Positions 44,313-53,855 of a stretch of 64,000 bases of DNA are shown here, piece by piece. Numbering within the stretch: the stretch's first letter is position 1; each line of letters begins with the position of its first letter. Source of the DNA: Clostridia bacterium (GTDB lineage: Bacteria; Bacillota; Clostridia; Lachnospirales; Anaerotignaceae); NCBI GenBank assembly GCA_910575055.1, contig CAJTDC010000012.1, positions 1 to 64,000 on the forward strand, given 5' to 3'. The notes under the pieces are model-generated. The model was not told the DNA's origin and did not search any database. It saw nothing but the letters and a program-made list of their open reading frames with translations. A program made the position numbers and the translations under genes.

Positions 44313-45038
44313 TTATATCATTTTATTCATTTCTTTTTTTAATCTACCTATGATTTTCTTTTCTAGTCTAGAAATATAAGATTGTGAAATTCCCAATAAA
44401 TCTGCAACTTCTTTTTGTGTTTTTTCTGTTGTTTCTGGTAATATACCAAAACGCATTTCTACAATTTTTCTTTCTCTTTGGCTCAACTTTTCCATCGCTT
44501 TTCCTAATAAATCTCTATCAACTTCTTCTTCAATATCTTTATAAATTACATCTGCATCTGTTCCCAATATATCAGACAAAAGTAATTCATTTCCTTCCCA
44601 ATCTACATTTAAAGGCTCATCAATAGAAACTTCTGATTTCGTTTTACTATTTCTCCTTAGATACATTAATATTTCATTTTCTATACAACGAGAAGCATAA
44701 GTAGCTAATTTTATTTTCTTTTCAGGATTAAATGTATTAATTGCTTTTATCAATCCAATGGTACCAATAGAAATTAAATCCTCTACATTTACTCCCGTAT
44801 TTTCAAACTTTCTAGCTATATATACTACAAGACGAAGATTTCTTTCTATTAAAACAGATTTTACTTTTACATCATCTTCTCCTCCTAACTGTTCTAACAA
44901 TATTGCTTCCTCTTCTGTCTTTAATGGTGGAGGAAAAACATCACTCCCTCCTATGTAAAATATACCACTTAATTTTTTACGCCATTTTCTCCAAATACAA
45001 CCTATATCATATTTTATCTGAAACAATAAAAATTTCAT
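44313..45038 (-). CDS. sigE: Mother-cell sigma factor E (pro-form)
   Basis: An early mother-cell sporulation sigma factor of 241 aa, made as an inactive precursor. The first ~27 residues form the hydrophobic/basic pro-sequence ([17 protein letters not shown]) removed by SpoIIGA near [13 protein letters not shown]. Regions 2 ([17 protein letters not shown]) and 4 ([23 protein letters not shown]) are normal. Encoded 16 nt after its protease gene spoIIGA. Confidence 0.96.
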   Translation of the reverse strand: MKFLLFQIKYDIGCIWRKWRKKLSGIFYIGGSDVFPPPLKTEEEAILLEQLGGEDDVKVKSVLIERNLRLVVYIARKFENTGVNVEDLISIGTIGLIKAINTFNPEKKIKLATYASRCIENEILMYLRRNSKTKSEVSIDEPLNVDWEGNELLLSDILGTDADVIYKDIEEEVDRDLLGKAMEKLSQRERKIVEMRFGILPETTEKTQKEVADLLGISQSYISRLEKKIIGRLKKEMNKMI

Positions 45039-45054
45039 TTTTTTGCCTCCTCAT

Positions 45055-45936
45055 TTATGTAAGTATTTCAGGGCTTATCAATCCATCATATCCTTCAGAA
45101 AAAGAACCACAATATATACCAAGAGAAATATTATTTTTTATATTTCCTTCTATTTCTAATACTTCTGGCTCAAATACAAGCAAAAGTCCATTTTCTTTTC
45201 CTAAACTAGAAAAAGGAACAAAATGTAGTGACAATTTTTTTTCTTTTTGCAGAACATATTCATAAAATTTTTGTTGATTTTGATACTCTTTAAAAAAATA
45301 TATTTGCGTTTCTTTTGAAAATAAATTTTTGATGGCAGGAAAAGCTGCCACAATTACATCATTTCCAGAAAAAGGGTCTTTTAAACTATTTCCTGTATCA
45401 ATAAGCATACGTAATGGTATTTTTATTCCTTTTTGTTTTAAAACAACAGCACAGTAAGCTTTTCTATTTATCATATTTATTTTTATCCAATTTTCTCCTA
45501 ATTTTATTACAATATAGAAAAAACAAGCAGTTGCAATTAATATTTTAATAGGAAACTGCTTTGTATTTAGCACAAAATAATTTCCTATTGTTCTCATACC
45601 AGTGGCAAAAAACAATGCCATTGCTACACCGCCTATAGCAAATGCTACAATATTGCCAATCAAAAAATATCTTAGCAACGTCTTTATTGTTTTAGGAAAA
45701 AACACAATTTCTATTCCTAAAATAAAAAGTATCATACCTCCAATACCGTGACAAAAAAAAGAAAGAACTGGAAAAACTAAGGCAATACAATATACCAATG
45801 ACAAAAAAAGACTGCCCAAAAAAAGGCGTTTATAGCAAACTTTATTTTTTTGCAACACAGCAGTTATCCATAATATGAGAAAATCCATACAAAAATTGAC
45901 TAGAAATACAATATCCCCATAAATTGTTACTTCCAC
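45055..45936 (-). CDS. spoIIGA: Sigma-E processing aspartic protease SpoIIGA
   Basis: A membrane-embedded aspartic protease that activates pro-sigma-E in the mother cell (293 aa). Five hydrophobic spans occupy the N-terminal ~150 residues, and the DTGN catalytic motif is at 180-183 in LRMLIDTGNSLKDP. The start is the GTG at 45934-45936, giving the family N-terminus (M-EVTIYGDIVFLVNF) with a GGAGG site; the much longer upstream reading is not supported. Transcribed from a promoter with the unusual long spacing seen for spoIIG in Bacillus. Confidence 0.93.
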   Translation of the reverse strand: MEVTIYGDIVFLVNFCMDFLILWITAVLQKNKVCYKRLFLGSLFLSLVYCIALVFPVLSFFCHGIGGMILFILGIEIVFFPKTIKTLLRYFLIGNIVAFAIGGVAMALFFATGMRTIGNYFVLNTKQFPIKILIATACFFYIVIKLGENWIKINMINRKAYCAVVLKQKGIKIPLRMLIDTGNSLKDPFSGNDVIVAAFPAIKNLFSKETQIYFFKEYQNQQKFYEYVLQKEKKLSLHFVPFSSLGKENGLLLVFEPEVLEIEGNIKNNISLGIYCGSFSEGYDGLISPEILT

Positions 45937-45978
45937 AAAACGCCTCCTTCTTTTCTGTCTTTTAAAGGCTCTATTGTT

Positions 45979-46011
45979 ATTATAGGCAAGTTTGTGCAAG
46001 TTTTTTGTCAA
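45979..46011 (-). promoter_or_regulatory. spoIIGA-sigE promoter with 21-bp spacing
   Basis: On the minus strand a perfect TTGACA (46006-46011) and a perfect TATAAT (45979-45984) are 21 bp apart. The B. subtilis spoIIG promoter, activated by Spo0A~P with sigma-A RNA polymerase, has consensus-like boxes with a similarly extended spacer. The TTTGACAAA around the -35 also resembles a degenerate 0A box. Confidence 0.65.
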
Positions 46012-46063
46012 ACACGCTGTTATTTTACAAAAATTATAGTATAAATATTGACAACACCACACA

Positions 46064-46097
46064 AAAAAAGTCAGCAAAAATACTTGCTGACTTTTTT
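46064..46097 (-). terminator. Terminator of ftsZ
   Basis: A 14-bp stem (46064-46077 with 46084-46097, arm core AAGTCAGCAA) has a 6-nt loop and T-runs on both strands. It separates ftsZ from the spoIIGA promoter. Confidence 0.9.
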
Positions 46098-46191
46098 CAT
46101 ACAATATATAGTATGATTTTATTATTTTTTTGCACAAAAAAAGGAATGGATTATTTTCCTTTTTCCTCTTTTTGTTTTTTTATTTTTTTTA

Positions 46192-47388
46192 TTAAAATCT
46201 TTTTCTTGTTAAGAAATCTGGTATTTTTATTTCAGATTCAAAATCATCTAAATTACCAAAATCTCTTATAGGTTTATTTTCTTTCATAGGCTGTTGTTGC
46301 TGTACAGGTTGTTGCTGAGGTGGTTGTACAGGTTGTGATGCTACCCTTTGCTGTTGTGTTGCACGTCTGCTGCCAAATGGTTGCTGTTGCTGCTGTACAG
46401 GTTGTGGTTGTGGCTGTGATACTGGTGTTTCTTCATCTTCCAATCCTGTTGCAATGACTGTTACCACAACTTGGTCTGTTAAATCTTCATTGATTGTTGT
46501 ACCAAAAATAATTTCTGCTTCAGGGTCAAGTGACTCTCTAATTAATTCTGCTGCTTCTTCTGTTTCCAAAAGACCTAAATCACTATCACCACTGAAATTG
46601 ATAAGTACACTTTTTGCACCTTCTATTGTTGTTTCTAACAATGGACTTTGTATTGCTGCTTTTGCTGCAACTTCTGCCTTATTTTCTCCAGATGCTTGTC
46701 CAATGCCCATATGAGCAATACCTTGGTCAGCCATAATCGTACGTACATCGGCAAAGTCCAAATTAATGACACCTGGTTTAGAAATCAAATCTGCAATTCC
46801 TTGTACGCCTTGTCTTAATACTTCATCTACTTTTTTGAAGGCTTCTGTCAATGTTGTTTTCTTATCTATAATGCCCATAAGACGCTGGTTTGGAATGATT
46901 ACAAGTGTATCCACATTTTTTTTCAATTCCATAATGCCTCTTTCTGCATTTGCCATTCTTTTTTTGCCTTCAAAATTAAAAGGTTTTGTTACAACACCTA
47001 CTGTTAAAATACCCATTTCTTTCGAAATAGAAGCAATCTTTGGTGCTGCACCTGTTCCAGTGCCGCCACCCATACCAGCAGTAATAAACACCATATCAGC
47101 ACCTTTTAAAGCTTGTGCTACTTCTTCTTGTGTTTCTTCTGCAGAGCGTTCTCCAATATCAGGATTTCCTCCTGCACCAAGACCTTTTGTTAACTTTTCT
47201 CCAATTTGTATTTTAACAGGTGATTTTGAGTCTACCAACTGTTGACTATCTGTATTAACAGAAATAAATTCAACGCCATCTAAACCGTCTTCAATCATAC
47301 GATCTACTGCGTTATTGCCGCCGCCGCCGACACCAACTACTTTAATTTGTGCCATAGTATTGCTACGTGGAATATCAAATTCGAGCAA
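46192..47388 (-). CDS. ftsZ: Cell division GTPase FtsZ
   Basis: Forms the division ring (398 aa). The nucleotide-binding [14 protein letters not shown] and the tubulin signature [14 protein letters not shown] are intact. A Gln/Pro-rich linker of about 60 residues follows the GTPase core, then the conserved C-terminal peptide [10 protein letters not shown] that binds FtsA/SepF. The start is TTG (47386-47388), with AGGAGG 9 nt upstream and an N-terminus MLEFD like that of Bacillus FtsZ. No ftsA is seen between ftsQ and ftsZ. Confidence 0.97.
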   Translation of the reverse strand: MLEFDIPRSNTMAQIKVVGVGGGGNNAVDRMIEDGLDGVEFISVNTDSQQLVDSKSPVKIQIGEKLTKGLGAGGNPDIGERSAEETQEEVAQALKGADMVFITAGMGGGTGTGAAPKIASISKEMGILTVGVVTKPFNFEGKKRMANAERGIMELKKNVDTLVIIPNQRLMGIIDKKTTLTEAFKKVDEVLRQGVQGIADLISKPGVINLDFADVRTIMADQGIAHMGIGQASGENKAEVAAKAAIQSPLLETTIEGAKSVLINFSGDSDLGLLETEEAAELIRESLDPEAEIIFGTTINEDLTDQVVVTVIATGLEDEETPVSQPQPQPVQQQQQPFGSRRATQQQRVASQPVQPPQQQPVQQQQPMKENKPIRDFGNLDDFESEIKIPDFLTRKRF

Positions 47389-47728
47389 AAAAATCCCCTC
47401 CTAGAGTTTCAGAATTACATAGAGTAATTTTTATTATACATGAAAAAAACAGATAGTACCATACCTAATTTTGTATTTTTTTGTTCTTTTTTCATATATT
47501 TTCATTTTAATACATATTATATAGAAAACAGTATTATATAATATATATCAATATATACTGTTTAATTTACAGAGTTGCTTTATTTATACTATAATATGTC
47601 TTTCTATTATCTTATCTCTTTTTTCATTTTTATTCAATACAAATTTAGTAATATTATAAAATTTTTTTCTATTTTATATGCAACAGTTACAATATAACGA
47701 AATATATTTTATATATTTATCCATTTAA
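47389..47728. other. 340-bp intergenic region between ftsQ and ftsZ
   Basis: Extremely AT-rich. A TATAAT box near 47435-47440 on the minus strand could belong to an ftsZ promoter, but its -35 is poor. A weak AT-only inverted repeat (CAGTAT at 47529-47534 with ATACTG at 47555-47560) is present. No coding frame with a ribosome binding site is seen. Confidence 0.5.
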
Positions 47729-48502
47729 TTAAGACAAATATCGAAATACTATAGGGCGACTCATATCACTTAAATCTAGCACTCCTCTATCTTTTTCTGG
47801 TATTGTATTTAATATTTGAGCAAGATAAGCCATTTTTTGCTCACAATTTTCAATACTGCCAAAACGTATTTCTATTTGATTGATATTTGCTGTAATATTT
47901 TCTGGGTCATTTACATTTATCTCCATAATATTATTCAGCAGTTCATATTTTGTAATCATTTGAGAAATTAATACAACAACATCAAATGACTCTTTATTTT
48001 TTGCATCTAACAATTCTCCCAATCGAAATTGGTCAAATTTTAAGCCATATACTACAGGCAATGTTTTTTTTGTTTCATTTTGCACATCCAGCACTCTACC
48101 GTATTCATCTATGTAAAGGTATGACCCTGCATAAGGCACATACCCTCTGACTTTTCTTTCCTCTATATTGATATAAATTGTACTGGGAAGTTGCACTGTG
48201 ATTTCCGCAGTTTCAATATAATTATTTTCATTCAAAACCTCTACTGCCTTTTTTTTATCATACAAAAATATATTTGCTCCTGTTCTCAATCCTATTATAT
48301 CACAAATATCATCATTAGAATATTGTTCCATTTCTGTTATCTCTATTGTCTTCACAGAAAAAATTGGAGAAAATATAATTCCTGCACCACCTAAACAAGC
48401 TACAAGTAATATCATTATAAATTTTAATGATAATTTTTTTCTTATTTTTTTCTTTTTACGCACAGTTCTTTTTTTGCTATAATTCCTTTTTGCTTTTTTC
48501 AA
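47729..48502 (-). CDS. ftsQ: Cell division protein FtsQ/DivIB
   Basis: A single-pass membrane protein of the division complex (257 aa). It has a very basic N-terminal tail (about 25 residues), one membrane span (about 26-47), then an external POTRA domain beginning KTIEITEMEQYSNDDICDIIGLRTGANIF and an FtsQ domain. Follows murA by 15 nt, the usual order in division/wall clusters. Confidence 0.9.
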   Translation of the reverse strand: MKKAKRNYSKKRTVRKKKKIRKKLSLKFIMILLVACLGGAGIIFSPIFSVKTIEITEMEQYSNDDICDIIGLRTGANIFLYDKKKAVEVLNENNYIETAEITVQLPSTIYINIEERKVRGYVPYAGSYLYIDEYGRVLDVQNETKKTLPVVYGLKFDQFRLGELLDAKNKESFDVVVLISQMITKYELLNNIMEINVNDPENITANINQIEIRFGSIENCEQKMAYLAQILNTIPEKDRGVLDLSDMSRPIVFRYLS

Positions 48503-48517
48503 TTTATACTCACCTTT

Positions 48518-49771
48518 TTAATTTTCCAAAGAAATAACTGCTCCCAAAGAAGTCAGCACTTTTTCTATTTGTTCATATCCTCTTTGCACATAACAAGCAT
48601 TTTCCACTACAGTTTCTCCTTCTGCTGCTAATCCAGCTAATATCAATGCAGCACCGCATCTCAAATCTTTACCAGAAACATAAGCCCCTTTTAAACTTTT
48701 TACGCCTTTTATGACAGCCGTTTGTCCTTCTACTGTAATATCAGCTCCCATACGACACAACTCACTAATATGTTTAAATCTTGCTTCAAATACCGTTTCA
48801 CTAATAATACTGGTTCCTTCTGCCAATGTCAATATTGACATAAATTGCGGTTGCATATCTGTTGGAAAATCAGGATAAGGTCCGGTGTGTATTCTGTAAA
48901 CAGGTTTTATTTTTTTAGGTGCTTTCAAATAAATACTGTTTTTTTGTTCTTTTATCATACAGCCTGCTTCTCCTAATCTAAGCAAAACTTGCCTCATAGT
49001 ATCTGCACAAATGTTTTTTAATTCAATTTCTCCTTTTGTAATTGCTGCACCACAAAGAAATGTACCTGCTTCTATTCTATCTGATGATACAGTATATTCT
49101 GTGCCATAAAGTGACTTTACACCTTCTATCACAATACAATCAGTTCCTGCACCTTTTATATTTGCTCCACATTGATTTAAAAATGTTTGCAGTTCTACAA
49201 TTTCAGGCTCACAAGCTGCATTATATATCGTAGTATATCCTTTTGATTTTGCTGCCAAAAGAATACAGTTTTCTGTTGCTCCTACACTCGGAAAATCTAA
49301 ATTAATTTTTGTTCCTATACATTTTTTTCCATCACAGCATAATATTCCTTTTTGTTCTTCTATGGTGATACCCATTTCTCGAAATGCCTTTAAATGCAAA
49401 TCAATAGGACGCATACCAATTTCACAGCCTCCAGGATAACCTATATTTGCATTACAAAACCTACCTAATAAAGCTCCCATAAACAATATAGAAGAACGCA
49501 TTTTTTGAACACTTTTACTATCAATATCTTTATTTTTACAGTCTTTTGTATTAATAATAATGGTTCTATCTTCTTTTTTTATAGTACAGCCTAATTGTTT
49601 TAACATTTCTAATGTAAAATGTACATCGGAAATACAAGGACAATTATGCAATATTGTTTCTCCCTCTGTCAGCATAATTCCTGCTAATATAGGCAATATA
49701 CCATTTTTACTGCCTCTGACTGTTACTATTCCCTTTAGAGGATGCCCGCCTTCTATTTTATATTTACCCAT
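48518..49771 (-). CDS. murA: UDP-N-acetylglucosamine 1-carboxyvinyltransferase
   Basis: First committed enzyme of peptidoglycan synthesis (417 aa), transferring enolpyruvate to UDP-GlcNAc. The catalytic Cys116 is in the PGGCEIGMRPIDLH loop, so the enzyme should be fosfomycin-sensitive, and Lys22 is in GSKNG. Encoded ahead of ftsQ. Confidence 0.95.
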   Translation of the reverse strand: MGKYKIEGGHPLKGIVTVRGSKNGILPILAGIMLTEGETILHNCPCISDVHFTLEMLKQLGCTIKKEDRTIIINTKDCKNKDIDSKSVQKMRSSILFMGALLGRFCNANIGYPGGCEIGMRPIDLHLKAFREMGITIEEQKGILCCDGKKCIGTKINLDFPSVGATENCILLAAKSKGYTTIYNAACEPEIVELQTFLNQCGANIKGAGTDCIVIEGVKSLYGTEYTVSSDRIEAGTFLCGAAITKGEIELKNICADTMRQVLLRLGEAGCMIKEQKNSIYLKAPKKIKPVYRIHTGPYPDFPTDMQPQFMSILTLAEGTSIISETVFEARFKHISELCRMGADITVEGQTAVIKGVKSLKGAYVSGKDLRCGAALILAGLAAEGETVVENACYVQRGYEQIEKVLTSLGAVISLEN

Positions 49772-49837
49772 TTATATGCCCCTCCCAAAAGTATCAAATC
49801 ATATTCCATAGTATGCAAAATCAATAAAAGCGTTCCA

Positions 49838-49866
49838 TTTACAGAAAAGTAATTTCATTGTATACT
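49838..49866 (+). promoter_or_regulatory. Promoter of the P1 peptidase gene
   Basis: TTTACA (49838-49843) and TATACT (49861-49866) are 17 bp apart, 25 nt before the start codon. Confidence 0.65.
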
Positions 49867-49891
49867 TTTATCTAAAAAGGAGGCTATCGTT

Positions 49892-50830
49892 ATGAAACAA
49901 AATATATTAGACATAAAAGGCATACTTGTAGGACAAGCAGAAGATGAAAAAGGAAAAACAGGTGTTACTGTAGTAATTGTTCCAGATGGTGCTATTTGTG
50001 GTGTTGATGTTAGAGGAGCTGCACCTGGTACAAGAGAAACAGACTTACTTGACCCTGTTAACGCTATGGAAAAAGTCAATGCAGTAGTGCTTTCTGGAGG
50101 TTCTGCATATGGTTTAGAAGCAGCAAGTGGTGTTATGCAGTATTTAGAAAAAAAAGGAATAGGATTTGATGTAGGTTGTACTGTTGTTCCTATTGTACCT
50201 CAAGCAGTATTATTTGATTTAGCTTATGGAGATTGTCATTGTCGTCCTGATAAAAAAATGGCTTATACTGCTTGCGAAAATGCAAACAATGAAATATTAA
50301 AAGAAGGCAGTTTTGGTGCAGGCTGTGGTGCAACTGTAGGTAAATTATATGATATGGAGTGCTGTACAAAAAGCGGTATTGCTAGTTATTCTCAAACGCT
50401 TGAAAATGGTATCACTGTTTCTGCTCTTATTGCTGTAAACGCATTTGGTGATATAATAGAAAATGGAAAAATTATAGCTGGTACAACAAATAAACAAAAA
50501 ACTGCTTTTATTGATACAGAAAAAACAATGCTTGAAATGGCATATCCTCCTGCTTTTCACGGACAAAATACCACAATAGGCATTATTGCTACAAATGCTG
50601 CACTCACCAAATCAGAAGCAAAAAAAGTAGCTGGTATGGCTCACGATGGGCTTGCTAGAGCAATTAGACCTGTTCATACACAATTAGATGGGGATACCCT
50701 TTTTTGTTTGTCTACGGGCGAAATATCATCTTCTAAACCTATTGTAGATTTAATTGGTACATTAGCAGCACGTGTAACAGAGCAAACAGTCATACGTGCT
50801 GTAAAAAAAGCAAATCATCATTCTATATAA
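49892..50830 (+). CDS. P1 family peptidase (DmpA/L-aminopeptidase-like)
   Basis: A self-processing N-terminal-nucleophile hydrolase of the DmpA/BapA (S58/P1) family, 312 aa. The GQNTTIGIIATNA motif around residues 225-235 marks the autocleavage site, with Thr227 or Thr228 as the likely nucleophile. The GAAPGTRETDLL and LSGGSAYGLEAASGV segments are typical. Substrates may include N-terminal residues of small peptides or beta-peptides. The ATG follows AAGGAGG. Isolated plus-strand gene divergent from murA and convergent with coaBC. Confidence 0.9.
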   Translation: MKQNILDIKGILVGQAEDEKGKTGVTVVIVPDGAICGVDVRGAAPGTRETDLLDPVNAMEKVNAVVLSGGSAYGLEAASGVMQYLEKKGIGFDVGCTVVPIVPQAVLFDLAYGDCHCRPDKKMAYTACENANNEILKEGSFGAGCGATVGKLYDMECCTKSGIASYSQTLENGITVSALIAVNAFGDIIENGKIIAGTTNKQKTAFIDTEKTMLEMAYPPAFHGQNTTIGIIATNAALTKSEAKKVAGMAHDGLARAIRPVHTQLDGDTLFCLSTGEISSSKPIVDLIGTLAARVTEQTVIRAVKKANHHSI

Positions 50831-50877
50831 CACATAGTATATCTATTATGCTTTTATAAAAAAACATTTCACAATAG

Positions 50878-50914
50878 TATCAATATATATCAATAGTGCT
50901 AATATATATTGATA
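50878..50914. repeat. Perfect 13-bp AT-only inverted repeat
   Basis: TATCAATATATAT (50878-50890) and its exact complement (50902-50914) flank an 11-nt loop in the gap between the convergent P1 peptidase and coaBC genes. It lacks GC pairs and lies next to a good terminator, so its role is unclear. Confidence 0.6.
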
Positions 50915-50943
50915 TATATTAAATTTATTTCTGTTATTTTAAC

Positions 50944-50980
50944 AAAAAAAGAACAGTAAATGCTATACTGTTCTTTTTTT
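50944..50980. terminator. Bidirectional terminator between the P1 peptidase and coaBC genes
   Basis: A 15-bp stem (50944-50958 with 50966-50980, core GAACAGTA) with built-in A and T runs on both sides. Confidence 0.9.
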
Positions 50981-51005
50981 CTCCCCTCCCCCACCGACTA
51001 TATTA

Positions 51006-52202
51006 TCACATTTTTTGCAATTTTAATATTTCATCAATAATATTGTGTGCAACTTCTTCTTTTGACATCAATTCTAATTCAATTTCTTCTTTTTTAGAAA
51101 TCATTGTAACAACATTGGTATCTGTACCAAAACCAGAACCGCTCACTTTTAAATTGTTTGCCACAATCATATCTATATTTTTTTTGTCTAATTTAATACG
51201 AGAATTTTCAAGCATATTTTGTGTTTCCATAGAAAAGCCACATAAAAATTGTCCTTCTCTTCTATGTTCTCCCATATATTTCAATATATCTACTGTTCTA
51301 TCTAGTGCAATACTCATTTCTCCATCTTTTTTCTTCATTTTTTCATCACTCACTGTACAAGGCTTATAGTCTGCTACTGCTGCTGCTTTTATGATAATGT
51401 CATTTTCGAGAAATCTTTCTTTCATTGCTTCAAACATATCCCCTGCACTTTTGACATTTACAATAGTTACAAAAGGTGGTTTTTGGAGTGCTGTTACTCC
51501 ACTGACTAATGTAACCTCTGCACCTCTAAACATACACGCTTTTGCCAATTCATAGCCCATTTTTCCCGTAGAATGATTTGTAATATAACGTACAGGGTCA
51601 ATGCTTTCTTGCGTTGCTCCTGCTGTAACAATCACTTTTTTTCCTAAAAGGTCTTTTTCATATGCAACTTCTTTTAAAATATAATTTACTAACACTTCTT
51701 CACTTGGCAATTTACCATCACCAACATCTCTACAAGCTAACACACCACTTTCTGGTTTGATTACTTCAAAGCCATATTTTTTTAATTTTTTTATGTTATG
51801 TTGCACAATTTCATTGTGATACATATTGGTATTCATAGCTGGAGCAACAATTTTTTTACACTGACAAGCTAATACTGTTGTTGTCAGCATATCGTCTGCT
51901 AAACCATTTGCCATTTTTGAAATAACATTTGCTGAGGCTGGTGCAATTAACACAACATCTGCTCTTTTTGCCAGTGAAATATGAGCTACGTGAAATTGAA
52001 AATTTCTATCAAACGTATCTACCATACACTTATTTCCTGTTAATGTTTCAAATGTAATAGGAGTAATAAAATGCGTTGCATTTTCTGTCAATATCACATG
52101 AACATCACAGCCCATTTTTACAAGCATATTTGCTACATTTGCCATTTTATAAGCTGCAATACTACCTGTCACACCTAACAAAACTGTTTTTCCTTTTAAC
52201 AT
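51006..52202 (-). CDS. coaBC: Phosphopantothenoylcysteine synthetase / decarboxylase
   Basis: Bifunctional coenzyme A enzyme (398 aa). The N-terminal flavin-dependent decarboxylase has GVTGSIAAYKMANVANM, the AHISLAKRADV histidine region and APAMNTNMY. The C-terminal CTP-dependent synthetase has VTAGATQESIDPVRYITNHSTGKMGYELA. Monocistronic, with its own promoter and terminator. Confidence 0.95.
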   Translation of the reverse strand: MLKGKTVLLGVTGSIAAYKMANVANMLVKMGCDVHVILTENATHFITPITFETLTGNKCMVDTFDRNFQFHVAHISLAKRADVVLIAPASANVISKMANGLADDMLTTTVLACQCKKIVAPAMNTNMYHNEIVQHNIKKLKKYGFEVIKPESGVLACRDVGDGKLPSEEVLVNYILKEVAYEKDLLGKKVIVTAGATQESIDPVRYITNHSTGKMGYELAKACMFRGAEVTLVSGVTALQKPPFVTIVNVKSAGDMFEAMKERFLENDIIIKAAAVADYKPCTVSDEKMKKKDGEMSIALDRTVDILKYMGEHRREGQFLCGFSMETQNMLENSRIKLDKKNIDMIVANNLKVSGSGFGTDTNVVTMISKKEEIELELMSKEEVAHNIIDEILKLQKM

Positions 52203-52251
52203 AAAAACACCCTTTTCTTTTATTCATATTTATTTAAAATAGATTGAAAAC

Positions 52252-52281
52252 ATTATAACAAACTTTGTCCATTTTTCGCAA
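52252..52281 (-). promoter_or_regulatory. Promoter of coaBC
   Basis: On the minus strand TTGCGA (52276-52281) and TATAAT (52252-52257) are 18 bp apart, just after the preceding gene's terminator. Confidence 0.55.
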
Positions 52282-52284
52282 CAA

Positions 52285-52309
52285 AAAAGCAGACAAAAAG
52301 TCTGCTTTT
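52285..52309 (-). terminator. Terminator of the SH3/NlpC hydrolase gene
   Basis: A 10-bp stem (AAAAGCAGAC with GTCTGCTTTT) and a 5-nt loop are followed on the minus strand by TTG and T-rich sequence. Confidence 0.9.
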
Positions 52310-52324
52310 CTATATGATGTATTT

Positions 52325-53557
52325 TTATTTTAAAACACGTCTTGCTGTTACATATGTACTTTCACTATAACTATCTGTCATATCTGATATAATGACACCT
52401 GATTTACTTCCTGATGAAGAATGAATATACTGATCGTTACCAATATAAATACCTACATGAGAAATACCACCATTTCTATCTGTATCAAAGAAAACCAAAT
52501 CTCCAGGTGCTAACTCACTCTTTTTCACTGCTACACCATTTGATGTCATACTAGCAGAACTTCTATTTAATGTAACACCAAATTTTTGCATTACTGCATA
52601 AACATATCCAGAACAATCCACACCACTATTTAAATCTGTTCCGCCCCATACATATGGAGTACCTAAAAACTGTTTTGCATAAGAAACTACATCGCCTGCT
52701 TTACTAGAAGGTGCTGGTAAAACTACTTTTGTATCTGGTTTTTTGCCTGTTCTTAATGATACATATTCTGTGCTAACATAACCTGTTGTTCCTTCTGCTG
52801 TTTTGATTTTTAACCAATCTGCACCAGACTGCATTACATCAAATATTTCTCCGCCACTTAAATTTTCTAAAACATCGCCATTTGTAGATGCAGAACTTCT
52901 AACTCTTAAATAAGAGTCTGCAATTACAACACCATAAGTTGTTTTTTCATCACTATTATTATTTTTTGTTGTTTCAGAAACAGTTTTCTGTTGTTCTTCT
53001 ATTTCTTTTTTCTCTTGTTCTACTTCCTTTTTATCCTCTTGTTTTGTTTCTTCTTCCTCTATTTCTTCTGTAGCAGAAACACTAGGAAGATATGTAAGCA
53101 TATCGCCATCTAAATAATCTTTACTAATATAAGCGTTTCCATTGTTATATGCTAATTGGTACCAGCCATCTAATTTTCCTATTACTGTAATAACATCGCC
53201 ATCATTTACTGTTTTAATTACATCGCTTTTTGTATTGCTTCCTGTTCTAACATTGATATTTGTTCCTTGTACTTTTCCTTCTGCTCTTGTTATATCAAAA
53301 TAATCAGCAGAAACATAAGCATTTTGATTTCCATTAAATGTAACTTGATACCAATCTCCATCTCTACCATGAAGAACAAGTTCTGTTCCTTTATCTGCTG
53401 TTCCCAATATTTCAGAACCTATACTTGCTGCGGAACGTATATTTACACCATCATCATTTATAGAACCACTTGCTGCGGCAAAAACAGTTGCTGTACTCAA
53501 CACACAAATACTACTTACTGTCATTAATATTCTTGTCCAAACTTTATACTTACTCAT
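52325..53557 (-). CDS. Secreted SH3-repeat NlpC/P60 peptidoglycan hydrolase
   Basis: A 410-residue exported wall hydrolase with a signal peptide ending near residue 27 (VFA). Two bacterial SH3 domains follow (about 30-88 and 92-150), then a Glu/Lys/Gln-rich linker with coiled-coil character (about 160-205). A third SH3 domain (about 220-282) precedes an NlpC/P60 catalytic domain (about 300-410), with the nucleophile Cys in VDCSGYV and the His in ISHVGIYIG. Such enzymes cut the D-Glu-DAP bond in the peptide stems. The start at 53555-53557 has a GGAGG site; a longer upstream frame is unsupported. Own consensus promoter. Confidence 0.92.
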   Translation of the reverse strand: MSKYKVWTRILMTVSSICVLSTATVFAAASGSINDDGVNIRSAASIGSEILGTADKGTELVLHGRDGDWYQVTFNGNQNAYVSADYFDITRAEGKVQGTNINVRTGSNTKSDVIKTVNDGDVITVIGKLDGWYQLAYNNGNAYISKDYLDGDMLTYLPSVSATEEIEEEETKQEDKKEVEQEKKEIEEQQKTVSETTKNNNSDEKTTYGVVIADSYLRVRSSASTNGDVLENLSGGEIFDVMQSGADWLKIKTAEGTTGYVSTEYVSLRTGKKPDTKVVLPAPSSKAGDVVSYAKQFLGTPYVWGGTDLNSGVDCSGYVYAVMQKFGVTLNRSSASMTSNGVAVKKSELAPGDLVFFDTDRNGGISHVGIYIGNDQYIHSSSGSKSGVIISDMTDSYSESTYVTARRVLK

Positions 53558-53606
53558 AATAAAATTTTTCCTCCAAAATGTACTTATTACGTATTTGTTA
53601 CAACTT

Positions 53607-53635
53607 ATTATATTTAATCTTAATAAAGTTGTCAA
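53607..53635 (-). promoter_or_regulatory. Consensus promoter of the SH3/NlpC hydrolase gene
   Basis: On the minus strand perfect TTGACA (53630-53635) and TATAAT (53607-53612) are 17 bp apart, with the start codon about 50 nt downstream. Strong constitutive expression is expected. Confidence 0.85.
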
Positions 53636-53792
53636 GAAAAATTTATGAAATATTAAGAATATTATTTTATGTTCTGCATATACTGAATTTACAGGCTTTT
53701 TACGCTTTTTTAATATATTGTTTTTTACAAAATACAATAAAAAATGATAAATTTGTTACATAAATGTAATAATTTTTCACAATTCTTTTCAT

Positions 53793-53832
53793 AAAAAATC
53801 TCTCTGGCAGTCAATTTGCAGAGAGATTTTTT
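53793..53832 (-). terminator. Terminator of the aspS-gatCAB operon
   Basis: A 14-bp stem (53793-53806 with 53819-53832, core ATCTCTCTG) begins and ends in A/T runs, 24 nt after the gatB stop. Confidence 0.9.
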
Positions 53833-53855
53833 GTTATTACTATTTTTTTTAGTAA

